In this document: in pieces, positions 48,581 to 55,641 of the stretch
How positions within the stretch are numbered: position 1 is the first letter of the stretch
Layout of the letters: each line of letters opens with the position of its first letter
Assembly (NCBI RefSeq): GCF_000382145.1
Contig: NZ_KB907627.1
Span: forward strand, 1 to 64,000
Source of the DNA: Psychrobacter lutiphocae DSM 21542
GTDB lineage: Bacteria; Pseudomonadota; Gammaproteobacteria; Pseudomonadales; Moraxellaceae
DNA length: 64,000 nucleotides
Direction: 5' to 3'
Program-made: the position numbers and the translations under genes
Notes under the pieces: generated by a model
Database searches by the model: none
What the model was told of the DNA's origin: nothing
What the model saw: only the letters and a program-made list of their open reading frames with translations

Positions 48581-49723
48581 TTATACATTCATGATTAAAT
48601 CGGCATTGATAACGGGTATGCCTAGTTCTGTGGCATGGTTCATCGCACCTGTTAGTAGGTTGCCTATCGCAAGTGGATACATAAGGCTTTGAGTTACTTT
48701 GCCTTTGCTGTCTGTGCGTACTAGGCGGCTAACGATGGCGTTGATGCCTGAGTCATCAATGATGCTGTTAATATCCTGATTTTTGCCCAGGCGTTTGGCT
48801 AAATAGCCACCTAATTCGGCAGGTGCTATGGGTTGCAAGGTGACTATTTCACAACGCTGGACTACTTCACGTATGGTTGGGTTTTGCTCAGATAGCTTTA
48901 GCCCAAGCTCGTTTTGACCGATTAAGATAATGCCAAGCAGTTTGTCGTAACCGTCTTCAAGCTCAAAGAAACGCTTTAAGTGCTTGAGGGTCGGTATTGG
49001 CAAGCTATGTGCTTCTTCTATAATAAGCACATGGCTGTTGCCTGCTTTGTGGCTTTCTTTTAGTACGTTATGTACTTGGCGAAAGCGAGCCTCTGGACTG
49101 CGTTTGATGTGTTCAAGCGGTGCTAGGGCGTTTAGTATCGCTTCGGCTATGTGTGCTGCTTTTAGGGTTTTGCCTTTGATGTCATTGTCTTCTGCTGCTA
49201 AGACATACGGCTCAATGGCAATAATGGATTGGTTCTCACGTTTGAGACGATCAATAAGGTCACGCTTTAACGTAGTTTTACCAGCACCTGACTCGCCAAC
49301 GACGGCGATGAAGCCGCCATGCTTGGCGGTATGGTGCATGGCTGCACGCACGTAAGCGGTATCGCTTGACTGATATAGCTCATCAGCACTGCGAATATCA
49401 TTGGTAAATGGGTTGCTAAACAGTTTGAAGTGTTTGCGTGCTGACTCGGTTAAGGTTTGTTTGCGGAGTAGCATGAGTTCATCCTCTTGTTGGGTTGTTG
49501 TCTTGGTTGATGGGTGTTGCTGTTTTGGTTGAGTGTCAAACTTGATACCGTGATCGGTTAAAAAGCGGTTTATGCCATTGATGACAATGCTTTTGTTTGG
49601 CGACTTTGGGTACTGGTTGTGATTTAGCATTAGGCTAACGCTTGCAGGGCTAATCCCAAGATGACTTGCTAGGTTGCGCTGGCTAATGTTGTTTTCTTTT
49701 AATAACTGCTTGAGTGCTTTCAT
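48581..49723 (-). CDS. Transposition target-capture ATPase (MuB-like, AAA+)
   Basis: Partner of the transposase: an ATP-dependent DNA-binding protein that selects targets and stimulates strand transfer. The N-terminal 60 residues form a helix-turn-helix (NNISQRNLASHLGISPASVS). The AAA+ domain has Walker A GESGAGKTT at 143-151, Walker B in HVLIIEEAHSLP, and a later sensor region near IILIGQNELG. The 380 residues exceed MuB (312). It follows transposase A with a REP-like hairpin in the 89-nt gap. Confidence 0.88.
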   Translation of the reverse strand: MKALKQLLKENNISQRNLASHLGISPASVSLMLNHNQYPKSPNKSIVINGINRFLTDHGIKFDTQPKQQHPSTKTTTQQEDELMLLRKQTLTESARKHFKLFSNPFTNDIRSADELYQSSDTAYVRAAMHHTAKHGGFIAVVGESGAGKTTLKRDLIDRLKRENQSIIAIEPYVLAAEDNDIKGKTLKAAHIAEAILNALAPLEHIKRSPEARFRQVHNVLKESHKAGNSHVLIIEEAHSLPIPTLKHLKRFFELEDGYDKLLGIILIGQNELGLKLSEQNPTIREVVQRCEIVTLQPIAPAELGGYLAKRLGKNQDINSIIDDSGINAIVSRLVRTDSKGKVTQSLMYPLAIGNLLTGAMNHATELGIPVINADLIMNV

Positions 49724-49743
49724 GGTCGTTCCTTGTTTTTATC

Positions 49744-49780
49744 AAATCCCCCTAAATCCCCCTTTGAAAAAGGGGGATTT
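49744..49780. repeat. REP-like hairpin element between transposase and ATPase genes (copy 1)
   Basis: A direct copy AAATCCCCCT (49744-49753) is followed by a perfect 12-bp stem, AAATCCCCCTTT (49754-49765) with AAAGGGGGATTT (49769-49780). Related copies lie at 51582 and 53202. Elements of this sequence type are widespread in bacterial genomes. Confidence 0.85.
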
Positions 49781-49812
49781 AAAAGCCTTGCCCTTTTACA
49801 AAGTAGAATTAG

Positions 49813-51558
49813 TTAATGGTTAACCACTTTTAGGTGCTGTACGGGTTTGCCCATGACGATGCGGTCGGCAATATCGGTGATGGCGGTTTGGGGTACGCCA
49901 TTTGGATACTGCTGTTGTAAGTCTTGATAATGCTCTGGTGTCCACTGATTACCCAATAAGCCTCGTAGCTCCATCGCTGCTTGGACGTGAGTGAGTGGCT
50001 TGAGTTCACGATTGCCTTTTATTAGATGCTCATGGGTGCTGGTATCAATGGTTTGACCAGCTTTGGTAATCACATTGGGTACGTTGCCATCTATGTGGCT
50101 GTTGTCAACATCTGCCATGGCGTCGACTTTGCCTTGATAGGCGGCTTGTTTTTTCTTACGTGCTTTATCGACATCGCTTTCGGTATCTACGCCATAAGCG
50201 TCTTTAAGCATGGCTTTGCGGTTTGCATCTGCTTGACTGTCTGGTTTGGTGATCATCGTCTCACCAATGACAGGACTGTGAATGGCAAAGCCCGCCTCAT
50301 CTGTCTGTATTGGGCTGATGGTATAAACGGTGTCCAACCAAGTGACATCAATATCAGGCGCACGATAAGGGTTGACGACTATCTCAACTTCGGCTTTTGG
50401 ATAGATGTCTGGCAGATGGGTGACATCGTATGTCTGGTTTGGATAGCCTTTGATGGTGTGAGTTACGGTTAAGTCGCCACGTACTTTCATAACTTTTGGC
50501 TTGGTAGTCACTAGCTCTCGGCATATTTCCATACTTGGGGCTAGGCGTAGTTGCTCAGGGGTAATGGTTAGCCATACCGCATTGCGAGTCTTACGGGTGC
50601 GACTGTGGGTGGCGGTGGCATTAAAATGGGTACGCCATTTGGTGCAGTAGGCGTTTAACTCATCTAATGTTTTGATATTTAAAAATGTGAGGCGGCTTTC
50701 AAACTTGCATTCGACGATGTCGTTGTGCTTTTCGACTTGTCCTTTGGCACGGCTGTTGCCAGCTGCGTGTTCTATGTGCTCGACTTGCAGACGATCAAGT
50801 AAGTTTAAAAATAGACCTGATAAGTTTGCCGAGCCTTTGTCCATTACTAATATATTAGGCACACCGTGCATGGGGTCATTCGCTGCACGCTTTTGTATGG
50901 CATTTAAGAAGACTTGGGTTAAATTTTCGCTAGACTCTGCGCCCATGACGTATTCCACATAGGTAGCAGCGCTATAATGGTCGGTGACTACGTAACGGAT
51001 GACCCTTTGTTTTTCAATCTTTCGAATATTGGCAGGTTTGTTTTTATAAAACTCTTTTTGCTCCATTACCGCTAAGCCGCCTTTTGGTAGATAGAACAGC
51101 ACACAAACTGAGGCATCAATCTGCCAGACGTGGTTTGGGTGCAGACTACGTTGGTTAACGTGGGCTGTGGGCGTGGATAACTGGCTGGGGTGGCAGTGAT
51201 GCGCTTTTAAGGCACGCAGTATGGTGCTAACGGCTACGTCAGGTAGTTTGCCTTGGGCTTTTAACATTTCGGCTGCATCAGAAACTGACAAGATTTGTTT
51301 GCCATTGGCACGGGTGGCAACTAAAATCATGCCACCTATCAGCTCGGCTTGTGCTTTGGTTATCATGCTGTCTCCTTTGTCGGTACGTGTCTTGCGAGGC
51401 TTGGTAAGGCCTGCGTCTTTGAGTAGTTGATAGACTTGTTTGGTTGAGCAACACAGGTATTCCGCTGCTTGCTCAACGATTGGCGTTTTTTGCCCATGCT
51501 TGGCGGATTGCAGGCGCTGGGCAAGCTGTTTTAGGTAGTTATATGTGGCGGTATCCAT
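49813..51558 (-). CDS. Phage transposase A (DDE, BcepMu/B3 type)
   Basis: Catalyses replicative transposition of the phage. N-terminal helix-turn-helix segments (about 25-125, for example YLCCSTKQVYQLLKDAG) are followed by an rve-type DDE core with D148 in HVWQIDAS, D240 in ILVMDKGSAN and E276 in SRAKGQVEKHND. A Mu-type C-terminal beta domain follows at about 370-430. The 581 residues and the sequence around the D/E residues fit the BcepMu/B3 transposase group rather than MuA (663). It is preceded by REP-like copy 2 and by the coiled-coil phage gene. Confidence 0.92.
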   Translation of the reverse strand: MDTATYNYLKQLAQRLQSAKHGQKTPIVEQAAEYLCCSTKQVYQLLKDAGLTKPRKTRTDKGDSMITKAQAELIGGMILVATRANGKQILSVSDAAEMLKAQGKLPDVAVSTILRALKAHHCHPSQLSTPTAHVNQRSLHPNHVWQIDASVCVLFYLPKGGLAVMEQKEFYKNKPANIRKIEKQRVIRYVVTDHYSAATYVEYVMGAESSENLTQVFLNAIQKRAANDPMHGVPNILVMDKGSANLSGLFLNLLDRLQVEHIEHAAGNSRAKGQVEKHNDIVECKFESRLTFLNIKTLDELNAYCTKWRTHFNATATHSRTRKTRNAVWLTITPEQLRLAPSMEICRELVTTKPKVMKVRGDLTVTHTIKGYPNQTYDVTHLPDIYPKAEVEIVVNPYRAPDIDVTWLDTVYTISPIQTDEAGFAIHSPVIGETMITKPDSQADANRKAMLKDAYGVDTESDVDKARKKKQAAYQGKVDAMADVDNSHIDGNVPNVITKAGQTIDTSTHEHLIKGNRELKPLTHVQAAMELRGLLGNQWTPEHYQDLQQQYPNGVPQTAITDIADRIVMGKPVQHLKVVNH

Positions 51559-51581
51559 AGGTTGCTCTTGTTGTGGTTAAA

Positions 51582-51618
51582 AAATCTCCCTAAATCCCTC
51601 TTTATAAAAGAGGGACTT
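51582..51618. repeat. REP-like hairpin element upstream of transposase (copy 2)
   Basis: A degenerate copy of the element at 49744: AAATCTCCCT, then TCCCTCTTT (51595-51603) pairing with AAAGAGGGA (51607-51615). Confidence 0.8.
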
Positions 51619-51628
51619 AAAAGCAGGG

Positions 51629-52561
51629 TTAGTCTTGCGCTAGCTCTTCAGGTGTCTGCCCTTGTAGCTGAAAGTTGTCAGGGTCTAGGGCATCATGCAT
51701 CCAGTCCGGAGTTATCATCTCGGCCAGATTGATCTCGATGCCGTCGGCAGCTGCTAGCTCGGCGATACGGTTATAGGTGTAGCTGACATCACTGTCTATC
51801 TTTAATGTCAAGTGAGGTACGTCCTCTACTGCCTGCTCTTTCAATGTAATGATTGAGTTATTAAATTGGCTAATGGCGGTGAGCATACTGGTCACTGCTT
51901 GTGCCAACTCGCTACTGATGTGTGCTTCTAGTTCTTTTTGCACCGCCAGCTTTTGGTCTGGGTCTTTGCGCAGGCTAAGCTTGGCATCTAGCTCGTCTAT
52001 CTTTTTGTTCTTTGTCGATAGCACGCTGTCTTTGGCTTTGGCATCTGCTTGGAGCTCATTGATTTGCTGTTGCAGGGCGTCACGTGTTTTGACGTGTTTG
52101 GCACTCATTTCTTCAATGAGATCTATCAAGGTTTCTTTGTCTTCAGCTTGTACCGCTTCACCGTTGATGATGACTTCACGTTCGGCATCGGGGAGCTTGC
52201 GGAGTTTACGTAGGTCGCGTGTAGATAGCCCGATTTTTTTACTTGATTCAAAAAAATCTTCACCAAAAACTTCTAAGTTTTGAATTTCTTCATCAACCGT
52301 TCTTCTTGATTTGCCTTGACATTGGCAAAAATCTTCCCAAGTGGCGATATGCCGCCAATTTCCATCAGGATCAACTAACCTTAAGCCCTTGTATTCTTTA
52401 GAGTTTTTTATTTCAGCCCATAACTTAATTCGGGCAACTTTCGCCAGTTTTTCATTGAATTCTGCAAATTGAGCTTGACCTAAACTTAAAGCAACATTTA
52501 GATGCCCATCTGAAACTACTTCTTGCAACTGTGCCAATTGACTTTGATTGATATTACTCAT
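51629..52561 (-). CDS. Early phage coiled-coil protein, unknown
   Basis: 310-residue protein with no recognised catalytic motif. The N-terminal part (WAEIKNSKEYKGLRL, WEDFCQCQGKSRRTVDEEIQ) looks like a DNA-associated helical domain, followed by a long coiled coil at about 135-215 (QQQINELQADAKAKDSVL). Similar proteins occur upstream of the transposase in B3/BcepMu-type phages, as I recall, but function is unknown. Its ATG overlaps the upstream stop by one base (TAATG), so the two are translationally coupled. Confidence 0.6.
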   Translation of the reverse strand: MSNINQSQLAQLQEVVSDGHLNVALSLGQAQFAEFNEKLAKVARIKLWAEIKNSKEYKGLRLVDPDGNWRHIATWEDFCQCQGKSRRTVDEEIQNLEVFGEDFFESSKKIGLSTRDLRKLRKLPDAEREVIINGEAVQAEDKETLIDLIEEMSAKHVKTRDALQQQINELQADAKAKDSVLSTKNKKIDELDAKLSLRKDPDQKLAVQKELEAHISSELAQAVTSMLTAISQFNNSIITLKEQAVEDVPHLTLKIDSDVSYTYNRIAELAAADGIEINLAEMITPDWMHDALDPDNFQLQGQTPEELAQD

Positions 52562-52845
52562 TATTTAACTTCCTCATTAATACGTTGTAACCAGCCATGT
52601 TTACGCATATAAACTAAAGCTTGTGATAGTGATCTTCCTGAACGAATGAGTCGTTCTAACTCAAAACTAACCTCTACTGCCGTACTGATTTCATTGTCAT
52701 CAAAGCCTCTGCCTAGTAGATCTTGTGGTGATGTATTTGGCATACCTAAGACTTCTCTAGCTAAAGATCCATACATAGTGGTAGCTAAAATATTTAATTG
52801 CATTTGTGTTTTTAAATAACCAATAAGTTCGTGAGTATTTGACAT
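52561..52845 (-). CDS. Small early phage protein, unknown
   Basis: 94 residues, probably all helical, acidic in the middle (GRGFDDNEISTAVEVSFELE) with a basic end RKHGWLQRINEEVK. No family recognised. It is coupled to the coiled-coil gene downstream and begins 12 nt after the winged-helix gene, with AAGGAT upstream. Confidence 0.55.
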   Translation of the reverse strand: MSNTHELIGYLKTQMQLNILATTMYGSLAREVLGMPNTSPQDLLGRGFDDNEISTAVEVSFELERLIRSGRSLSQALVYMRKHGWLQRINEEVK

Positions 52846-52857
52846 ATTTAATCCTTA

Positions 52858-53175
52858 TTAAGTTAAGTATTGGTTGGCATGGGCAGTGACTCGTTGGCTG
52901 ACCGCATCTAACTGCTGTTGTGCTTGTCCTACCTCTAGGCTGTGTGCTCTTGCGATGGCGAGACAGGCTGTTGATAGTGCATACTTTTTGTTGTGTTCGA
53001 ACTGGACGGCCATGCCCTCATCGACCATAGTTTGTAGCGTGCGTAGGGTGTTGACGCTGTTTTCACCGATGGCGTCTGCGATATCTTTTAATGCCATGCC
53101 TGTTAATGACTTACCTGCTAATACCTTTTGGATCTTGAGTGCTCGTCTGGTGGCACTGTCTTTGATTTTTGTCAT
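52858..53175 (-). CDS. Winged-helix DNA-binding protein, early phage gene
   Basis: 105 residues. The segment GMALKDIADAIGENSVNTLR followed by TMVDEGMAVQFEHNKKYALS has the helix-turn-helix and wing layout of IclR-like N-terminal domains. The C-terminal 40 residues are helical. AAGGAGA precedes the start. It is probably a regulator or accessory DNA-binding protein of transposition; the target is unknown. Confidence 0.65.
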   Translation of the reverse strand: MTKIKDSATRRALKIQKVLAGKSLTGMALKDIADAIGENSVNTLRTLQTMVDEGMAVQFEHNKKYALSTACLAIARAHSLEVGQAQQQLDAVSQRVTAHANQYLT

Positions 53176-53177
53176 GA

Positions 53178-53603
53178 TTATTCTCCTTGTGTTGCTTGTG
53201 GAATCCCCCTAAATCCCCCTTTGGAAAAGTGGGACTTGAGCAGCTGCACTGGTTGACTCTGTGCTCTTGCCAGCTCGGTGCGCAAGAGGTCGTTTTCGGT
53301 GTACGCGCAGTACCAAGCGGTGATAAAAAAACCTAGAAAAACTGCCAATAGTACTTTTAGCGAGTCACGCTTGGGTGCAATGCGGTATAAGGCTGATTGA
53401 CGCTTTAGCTTGCGCATGGGGTCATCTATTGCGCTAATCCCGTCTTTGCGTAGCTTGTAGTTAATGATGGCTATCTCAGAGGCAGATAGCTGGTCGCAAA
53501 TGGTAGTGATAATTTGGTCGGCATAGCGTAGCTCTTGACGTAACTCACGAGTATCTAACTGTAGGGTGGTTGCCCCTTTACGTTGTTTTGGCTGCTTGGT
53601 CAT
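53178..53603 (-). CDS. Early phage membrane protein, C-terminus encoded by a REP-like element
   Basis: 141 residues from ATG 53603 (MTKQPKQRKGATT), chosen because AGGAGG lies 7 nt upstream; the frame opens at 53663. One transmembrane segment (VLLAVFLGFFITAWYCAY, about 83-101) follows a basic cytoplasmic domain. The last ~16 residues (SHFSKGGFRGIPQATQGE) are encoded by the REP-like element at 53202-53237, so the original protein was probably different at its end. Function unknown. Confidence 0.6.
   Translation of the reverse strand: MTKQPKQRKGATTLQLDTRELRQELRYADQIITTICDQLSASEIAIINYKLRKDGISAIDDPMRKLKRQSALYRIAPKRDSLKVLLAVFLGFFITAWYCAYTENDLLRTELARAQSQPVQLLKSHFSKGGFRGIPQATQGE
53202..53237. repeat. 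REP-like element inside a coding sequence (copy 3)
   Basis: AATCCCCCTAAATCCCCCTT followed by a degraded right arm (AAAAGTGGGACTT). It is related to 49744 and 51582 and lies within the 3' end of the gene at 53178-53603. Confidence 0.85.
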
Positions 53604-53605
53604 GG

Positions 53606-53830
53606 TTATGCCTCCTGTGTTTGGGTGTCGGCTTTGGCTTTGGTATTGGTGCGTGAGACGCACCCTACTAGAGTGGACAATGTCTTATTTGCTGTGTGGC
53701 TTTGGCAGTCGATAAGGCGCTTGCAATACACACGGCTGGTATCCTTGCTTATAGGGTTGTAGCCGTTAAGCTGACTTAAAGGTTTGACTTGATGACAGCG
53801 AGTGCAAGTAGCAAATACTGGGTGGCTCAT
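53606..53830 (-). CDS. Small zinc-finger-like phage protein with repeat-encoded tail
   Basis: 74 residues. The N-terminus has CTRCHQVKPLSQLNGY and later YCKRLIDC, a plausible four-cysteine metal site. The segment LVGCVSRTNT near the end is encoded by the GGTGCGT hairpin repeat at 53645-53668. AGGAGG precedes the start, and the AGGAGG of the next gene lies in this gene's last codons. Function unknown. Confidence 0.55.
   Translation of the reverse strand: MSHPVFATCTRCHQVKPLSQLNGYNPISKDTSRVYCKRLIDCQSHTANKTLSTLVGCVSRTNTKAKADTQTQEA
53645..53668. repeat. GGTGCGT hairpin repeat inside coding sequence
   Basis: A 24-bp element whose core GGTGCGT-GAG-ACGCACC is a short hairpin, followed by CTAC. It differs by one base from the copy at 55410-55433. 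Confidence 0.9.
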
Positions 53831-53832
53831 GG

Positions 53833-54348
53833 TTATGCCTCCTCATTTTCGGGTTGTGTCTTAGTGGGAGTAATCTTGAGCCCCATGGCGACTTTGATGT
53901 CGTGGCTTTTGCCTCGTGTGCCTTCAACCATGCCAGTTAAGATACGAGAGCAGTATTCTGGGTTGTAGCCACGAGCTTCTGCCCACTCTTTTAGGGTGAT
54001 GCCTTGATCAATAAGCTGTTTGCGGAATTCATTGGGGGTTTTAGCTCTAACCTGGTTTGATCTTATTAATCGCTTTTTAATAGGTGTGTTTTGGTTACGA
54101 TAGTTACTTGGACTTATTAAACTGAGCGATTGAAAACTACTGTTGATTTTTTCAAGTTTGATTTCTGCTAATGCTATTAAGTCATTTGTTAATGTTTTAA
54201 GAGGTGGGTTTTCTACTTTGTCTTCTGTCAAATTATCGATTAGTAGTGTTAATAATGAATCAAGTTGATTGATATTGTTTTTTGCAACTTGCAAGTTTGA
54301 CAATAAATCTTCTTTATGGAGTGTTTTAGTTCGGTTGATATAACTCAT
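53833..54348 (-). CDS. Ner-like DNA-binding protein with N-terminal helical domain
   Basis: 171 residues. The N-terminal ~110 residues are helical and AT-rich in coding. The C-terminal 55 residues (TPNEFRKQLIDQGITLKEWA, then RGYNPEYCSRILTGM) match the whole of the neighbouring 70-residue protein at 54412-54624, so a DNA-binding module has been duplicated and fused to another domain. A role in regulating the early promoter is inferred. Confidence 0.65.
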   Translation of the reverse strand: MSYINRTKTLHKEDLLSNLQVAKNNINQLDSLLTLLIDNLTEDKVENPPLKTLTNDLIALAEIKLEKINSSFQSLSLISPSNYRNQNTPIKKRLIRSNQVRAKTPNEFRKQLIDQGITLKEWAEARGYNPEYCSRILTGMVEGTRGKSHDIKVAMGLKITPTKTQPENEEA

Positions 54349-54411
54349 AGTTAGTAACCATATTTAGATATTAAAAGGTGAATAAAAAGGTTGGTAATGG
54401 TATAATTAAGC

Positions 54412-54624
54412 CTATATATTATTTGGGTCTAGTGGGATTTTTAGTCCTAGTTTCACAGCGATTTCATGTCCTCGTCCATATAAGCCTTTTCGTTCGCCTG
54501 ACATGATTTTGTATACTTCAGGTACAGGGTAGCCGTTGATTTGTGCCCATTGTTTTAGAGTGATGCCACGCTCGTATAATTCGGCACGTACTTGGTCTGG
54601 AGTTTTTGGTTGAGTGGTTGCCAT
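54412..54624 (-). CDS. Ner-like small DNA-binding regulator
   Basis: First gene of the leftward early operon, 70 residues. A single helix-turn-helix-like domain: TPDQVRAELYERGITLKQWA, then INGYPVPEVYKIMSGERKG and GHEIAVKLGLKIPL. Position directly after the early promoter, opposite the repressor, matches ner/cro-type negative regulators of transposable phages. AAGGAAAT precedes the ATG. Confidence 0.72.
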   Translation of the reverse strand: MATTQPKTPDQVRAELYERGITLKQWAQINGYPVPEVYKIMSGERKGLYGRGHEIAVKLGLKIPLDPNNI

Positions 54625-54683
54625 TTTTATTTCCTTAGATGGTTAGGTTTTAGTATCACAAGGTTTTTTACTTGCTTAGGGGT

Positions 54684-54713
54684 ATATTAAGGTACGCAAA
54701 TGCGTACTGTCAA
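54684..54713 (-). promoter_or_regulatory. Prophage early promoter with embedded palindromic operator
   Basis: On the minus strand TTGACA (54708-54713) and TAATAT (54684-54689) are 18 bp apart. A perfect palindrome GTACGCA-AA-TGCGTAC (54692-54707) fills the spacer. The repressor gene at 54753 reads away from it, so this is the likely repressor or Ner operator. Confidence 0.72.
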
Positions 54714-54752
54714 GTATTAAATGAACGTTTTTGAGTACCTTTGGGGTTTTTT

Positions 54753-55130
54753 ATGTTTGGTCAACGATTAAAAGAAGAGCGTAATCGCCTAAAACTGAAC
54801 CAAGAAGAGTTCGGTGAAGCCTGTGGAGTTAGAAAACAGGCTCAAATTAAATATGAAAAAGGTGAGCGAAAACCTGACAGTGATTATTTACAAAAAGCAT
54901 ATGAGTTAGGCGTTGATGTTAGCTATTTATTTACTGGCGTGAGGGCGGAAACGTTACAAGATAGTTCAAATATCCGCAGTTATCGTATTAATGGTGAAGA
55001 ACAAGATATTGTTTTAGCTCGTATTAATTTAATGATAAATAACCCTGATATTCGTGAGGGATTGATGAGTATGAGTGAGGAACAAACTGACATTATGATG
55101 CGGTTAATTAAATCGTTTGCTGGAGATTAA
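54753..55130 (+). CDS. XRE-family phage repressor
   Basis: Probable lysogeny repressor, 126 residues from ATG 54753 (MFGQRLKEERNRLKLNQEEF). The helix-turn-helix runs from about residue 15 to 60 (GEACGVRKQAQIKYEKGERK and ADYLQKAYELGVDVSYLFTG-type end). The C-terminal 55 residues are probably for oligomerisation; no S24 protease domain is present, so it is not a self-cleaving LexA-type repressor. The frame opens with TTG at 54741, but ATG 54753 aligns with the family start. It is divergent from the early operon. Confidence 0.8.
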   Translation: MFGQRLKEERNRLKLNQEEFGEACGVRKQAQIKYEKGERKPDSDYLQKAYELGVDVSYLFTGVRAETLQDSSNIRSYRINGEEQDIVLARINLMINNPDIREGLMSMSEEQTDIMMRLIKSFAGD

Positions 55131-55133
55131 TAT

Positions 55134-55325
55134 ATGAAACAGAAAGAACAAATAAAGCCTTTGACAGAGGTGCAAGCAACTAAAGTTGCTTGGTGTTTAT
55201 TAGTTGAGGAGCTAATAGCACAAGGTGTATTAAACCCCAAAGGCTTATTAGAACGTATTGACGAAGTGAGCTGGCTTGATGATTCAGATGAATTAGACTT
55301 TTTCAGACGTACTGTTCAGGAATAA
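55134..55325 (+). CDS. Small protein co-transcribed with the repressor, unknown
   Basis: 63 residues, acidic, helical (VAWCLLVEELIAQGVLNPKG and DEVSWLDDSDELDFFRR). It starts 3 nt after the repressor stop, GGAGATTAAT being a Shine-Dalgarno before ATG 55134. A strong terminator follows. No family recognised; a partner of the repressor is possible. Confidence 0.6.
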   Translation: MKQKEQIKPLTEVQATKVAWCLLVEELIAQGVLNPKGLLERIDEVSWLDDSDELDFFRRTVQE

Positions 55326-55326
55326 A

Positions 55327-55361
55327 AAAAGCCCCATCACAGTGATGTGACGGGGCTTTTG
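55327..55361 (+). terminator. Terminator after repressor operon
   Basis: AAAAGCCCC (55327-55335) pairs with GGGGCTTTT (55352-55360), with an inner CATCAC/GTGATG stem. Confidence 0.9.
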
Positions 55362-55409
55362 GTACTCTGTGTCTGTATAGACGGGTACTCTAAAACGCTT
55401 GGCGTTGTC

Positions 55410-55433
55410 ATTGGTGCGTGGGACGCACCCTAC
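55410..55433. repeat. GGTGCGT hairpin repeat, intergenic copy
   Basis: Copy of the 24-bp element at 53645-53668 with one difference. Copies of CTTGGCGTTG flank it (55398 and 55437). Confidence 0.9.
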
Positions 55434-55451
55434 AAGGCTTGGCGTTGGGGT

Positions 55452-55492
55452 GTTATGGTTGCCTTCTGCACAGGTTGAAGGCTAAACATAAC
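55452..55492 (+). other. Long imperfect hairpin upstream of dinD-like gene
   Basis: GTTATGGTTGCCTTC (55452-55466) pairs with GAAGGCTAAACATAAC (55477-55492) with one bulge and one mismatch around a 10-nt loop. No T-run follows. It may be a small RNA, an operator or a relic of a repeat. The rest of 55326-55641 shows no gene. Confidence 0.5.
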
Positions 55493-55641
55493 GGTCTGCT
55501 AGAGACTCTGTTGGGGATTATAGCATATGTAATTGTGTAATGAATGATAGCATCAAATAATACTTATATTTCATATATAGATTCTATCAATTAAGGTAGA
55601 ATAGCATTACAAGTTAATTTCACAACTTAAAGGAAATTATA

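Noticed and set aside
54741-54752. TTG start for the repressor gene
   Set aside because: The extra four residues MGFF are not typical of XRE repressors and the ATG at 54753 aligns with the helix-turn-helix family start.
55541-55641. LexA box upstream of dinD-like gene
   Set aside because: No CTGT-N8-ACAG pattern is present, and LexA is not expected in this family.
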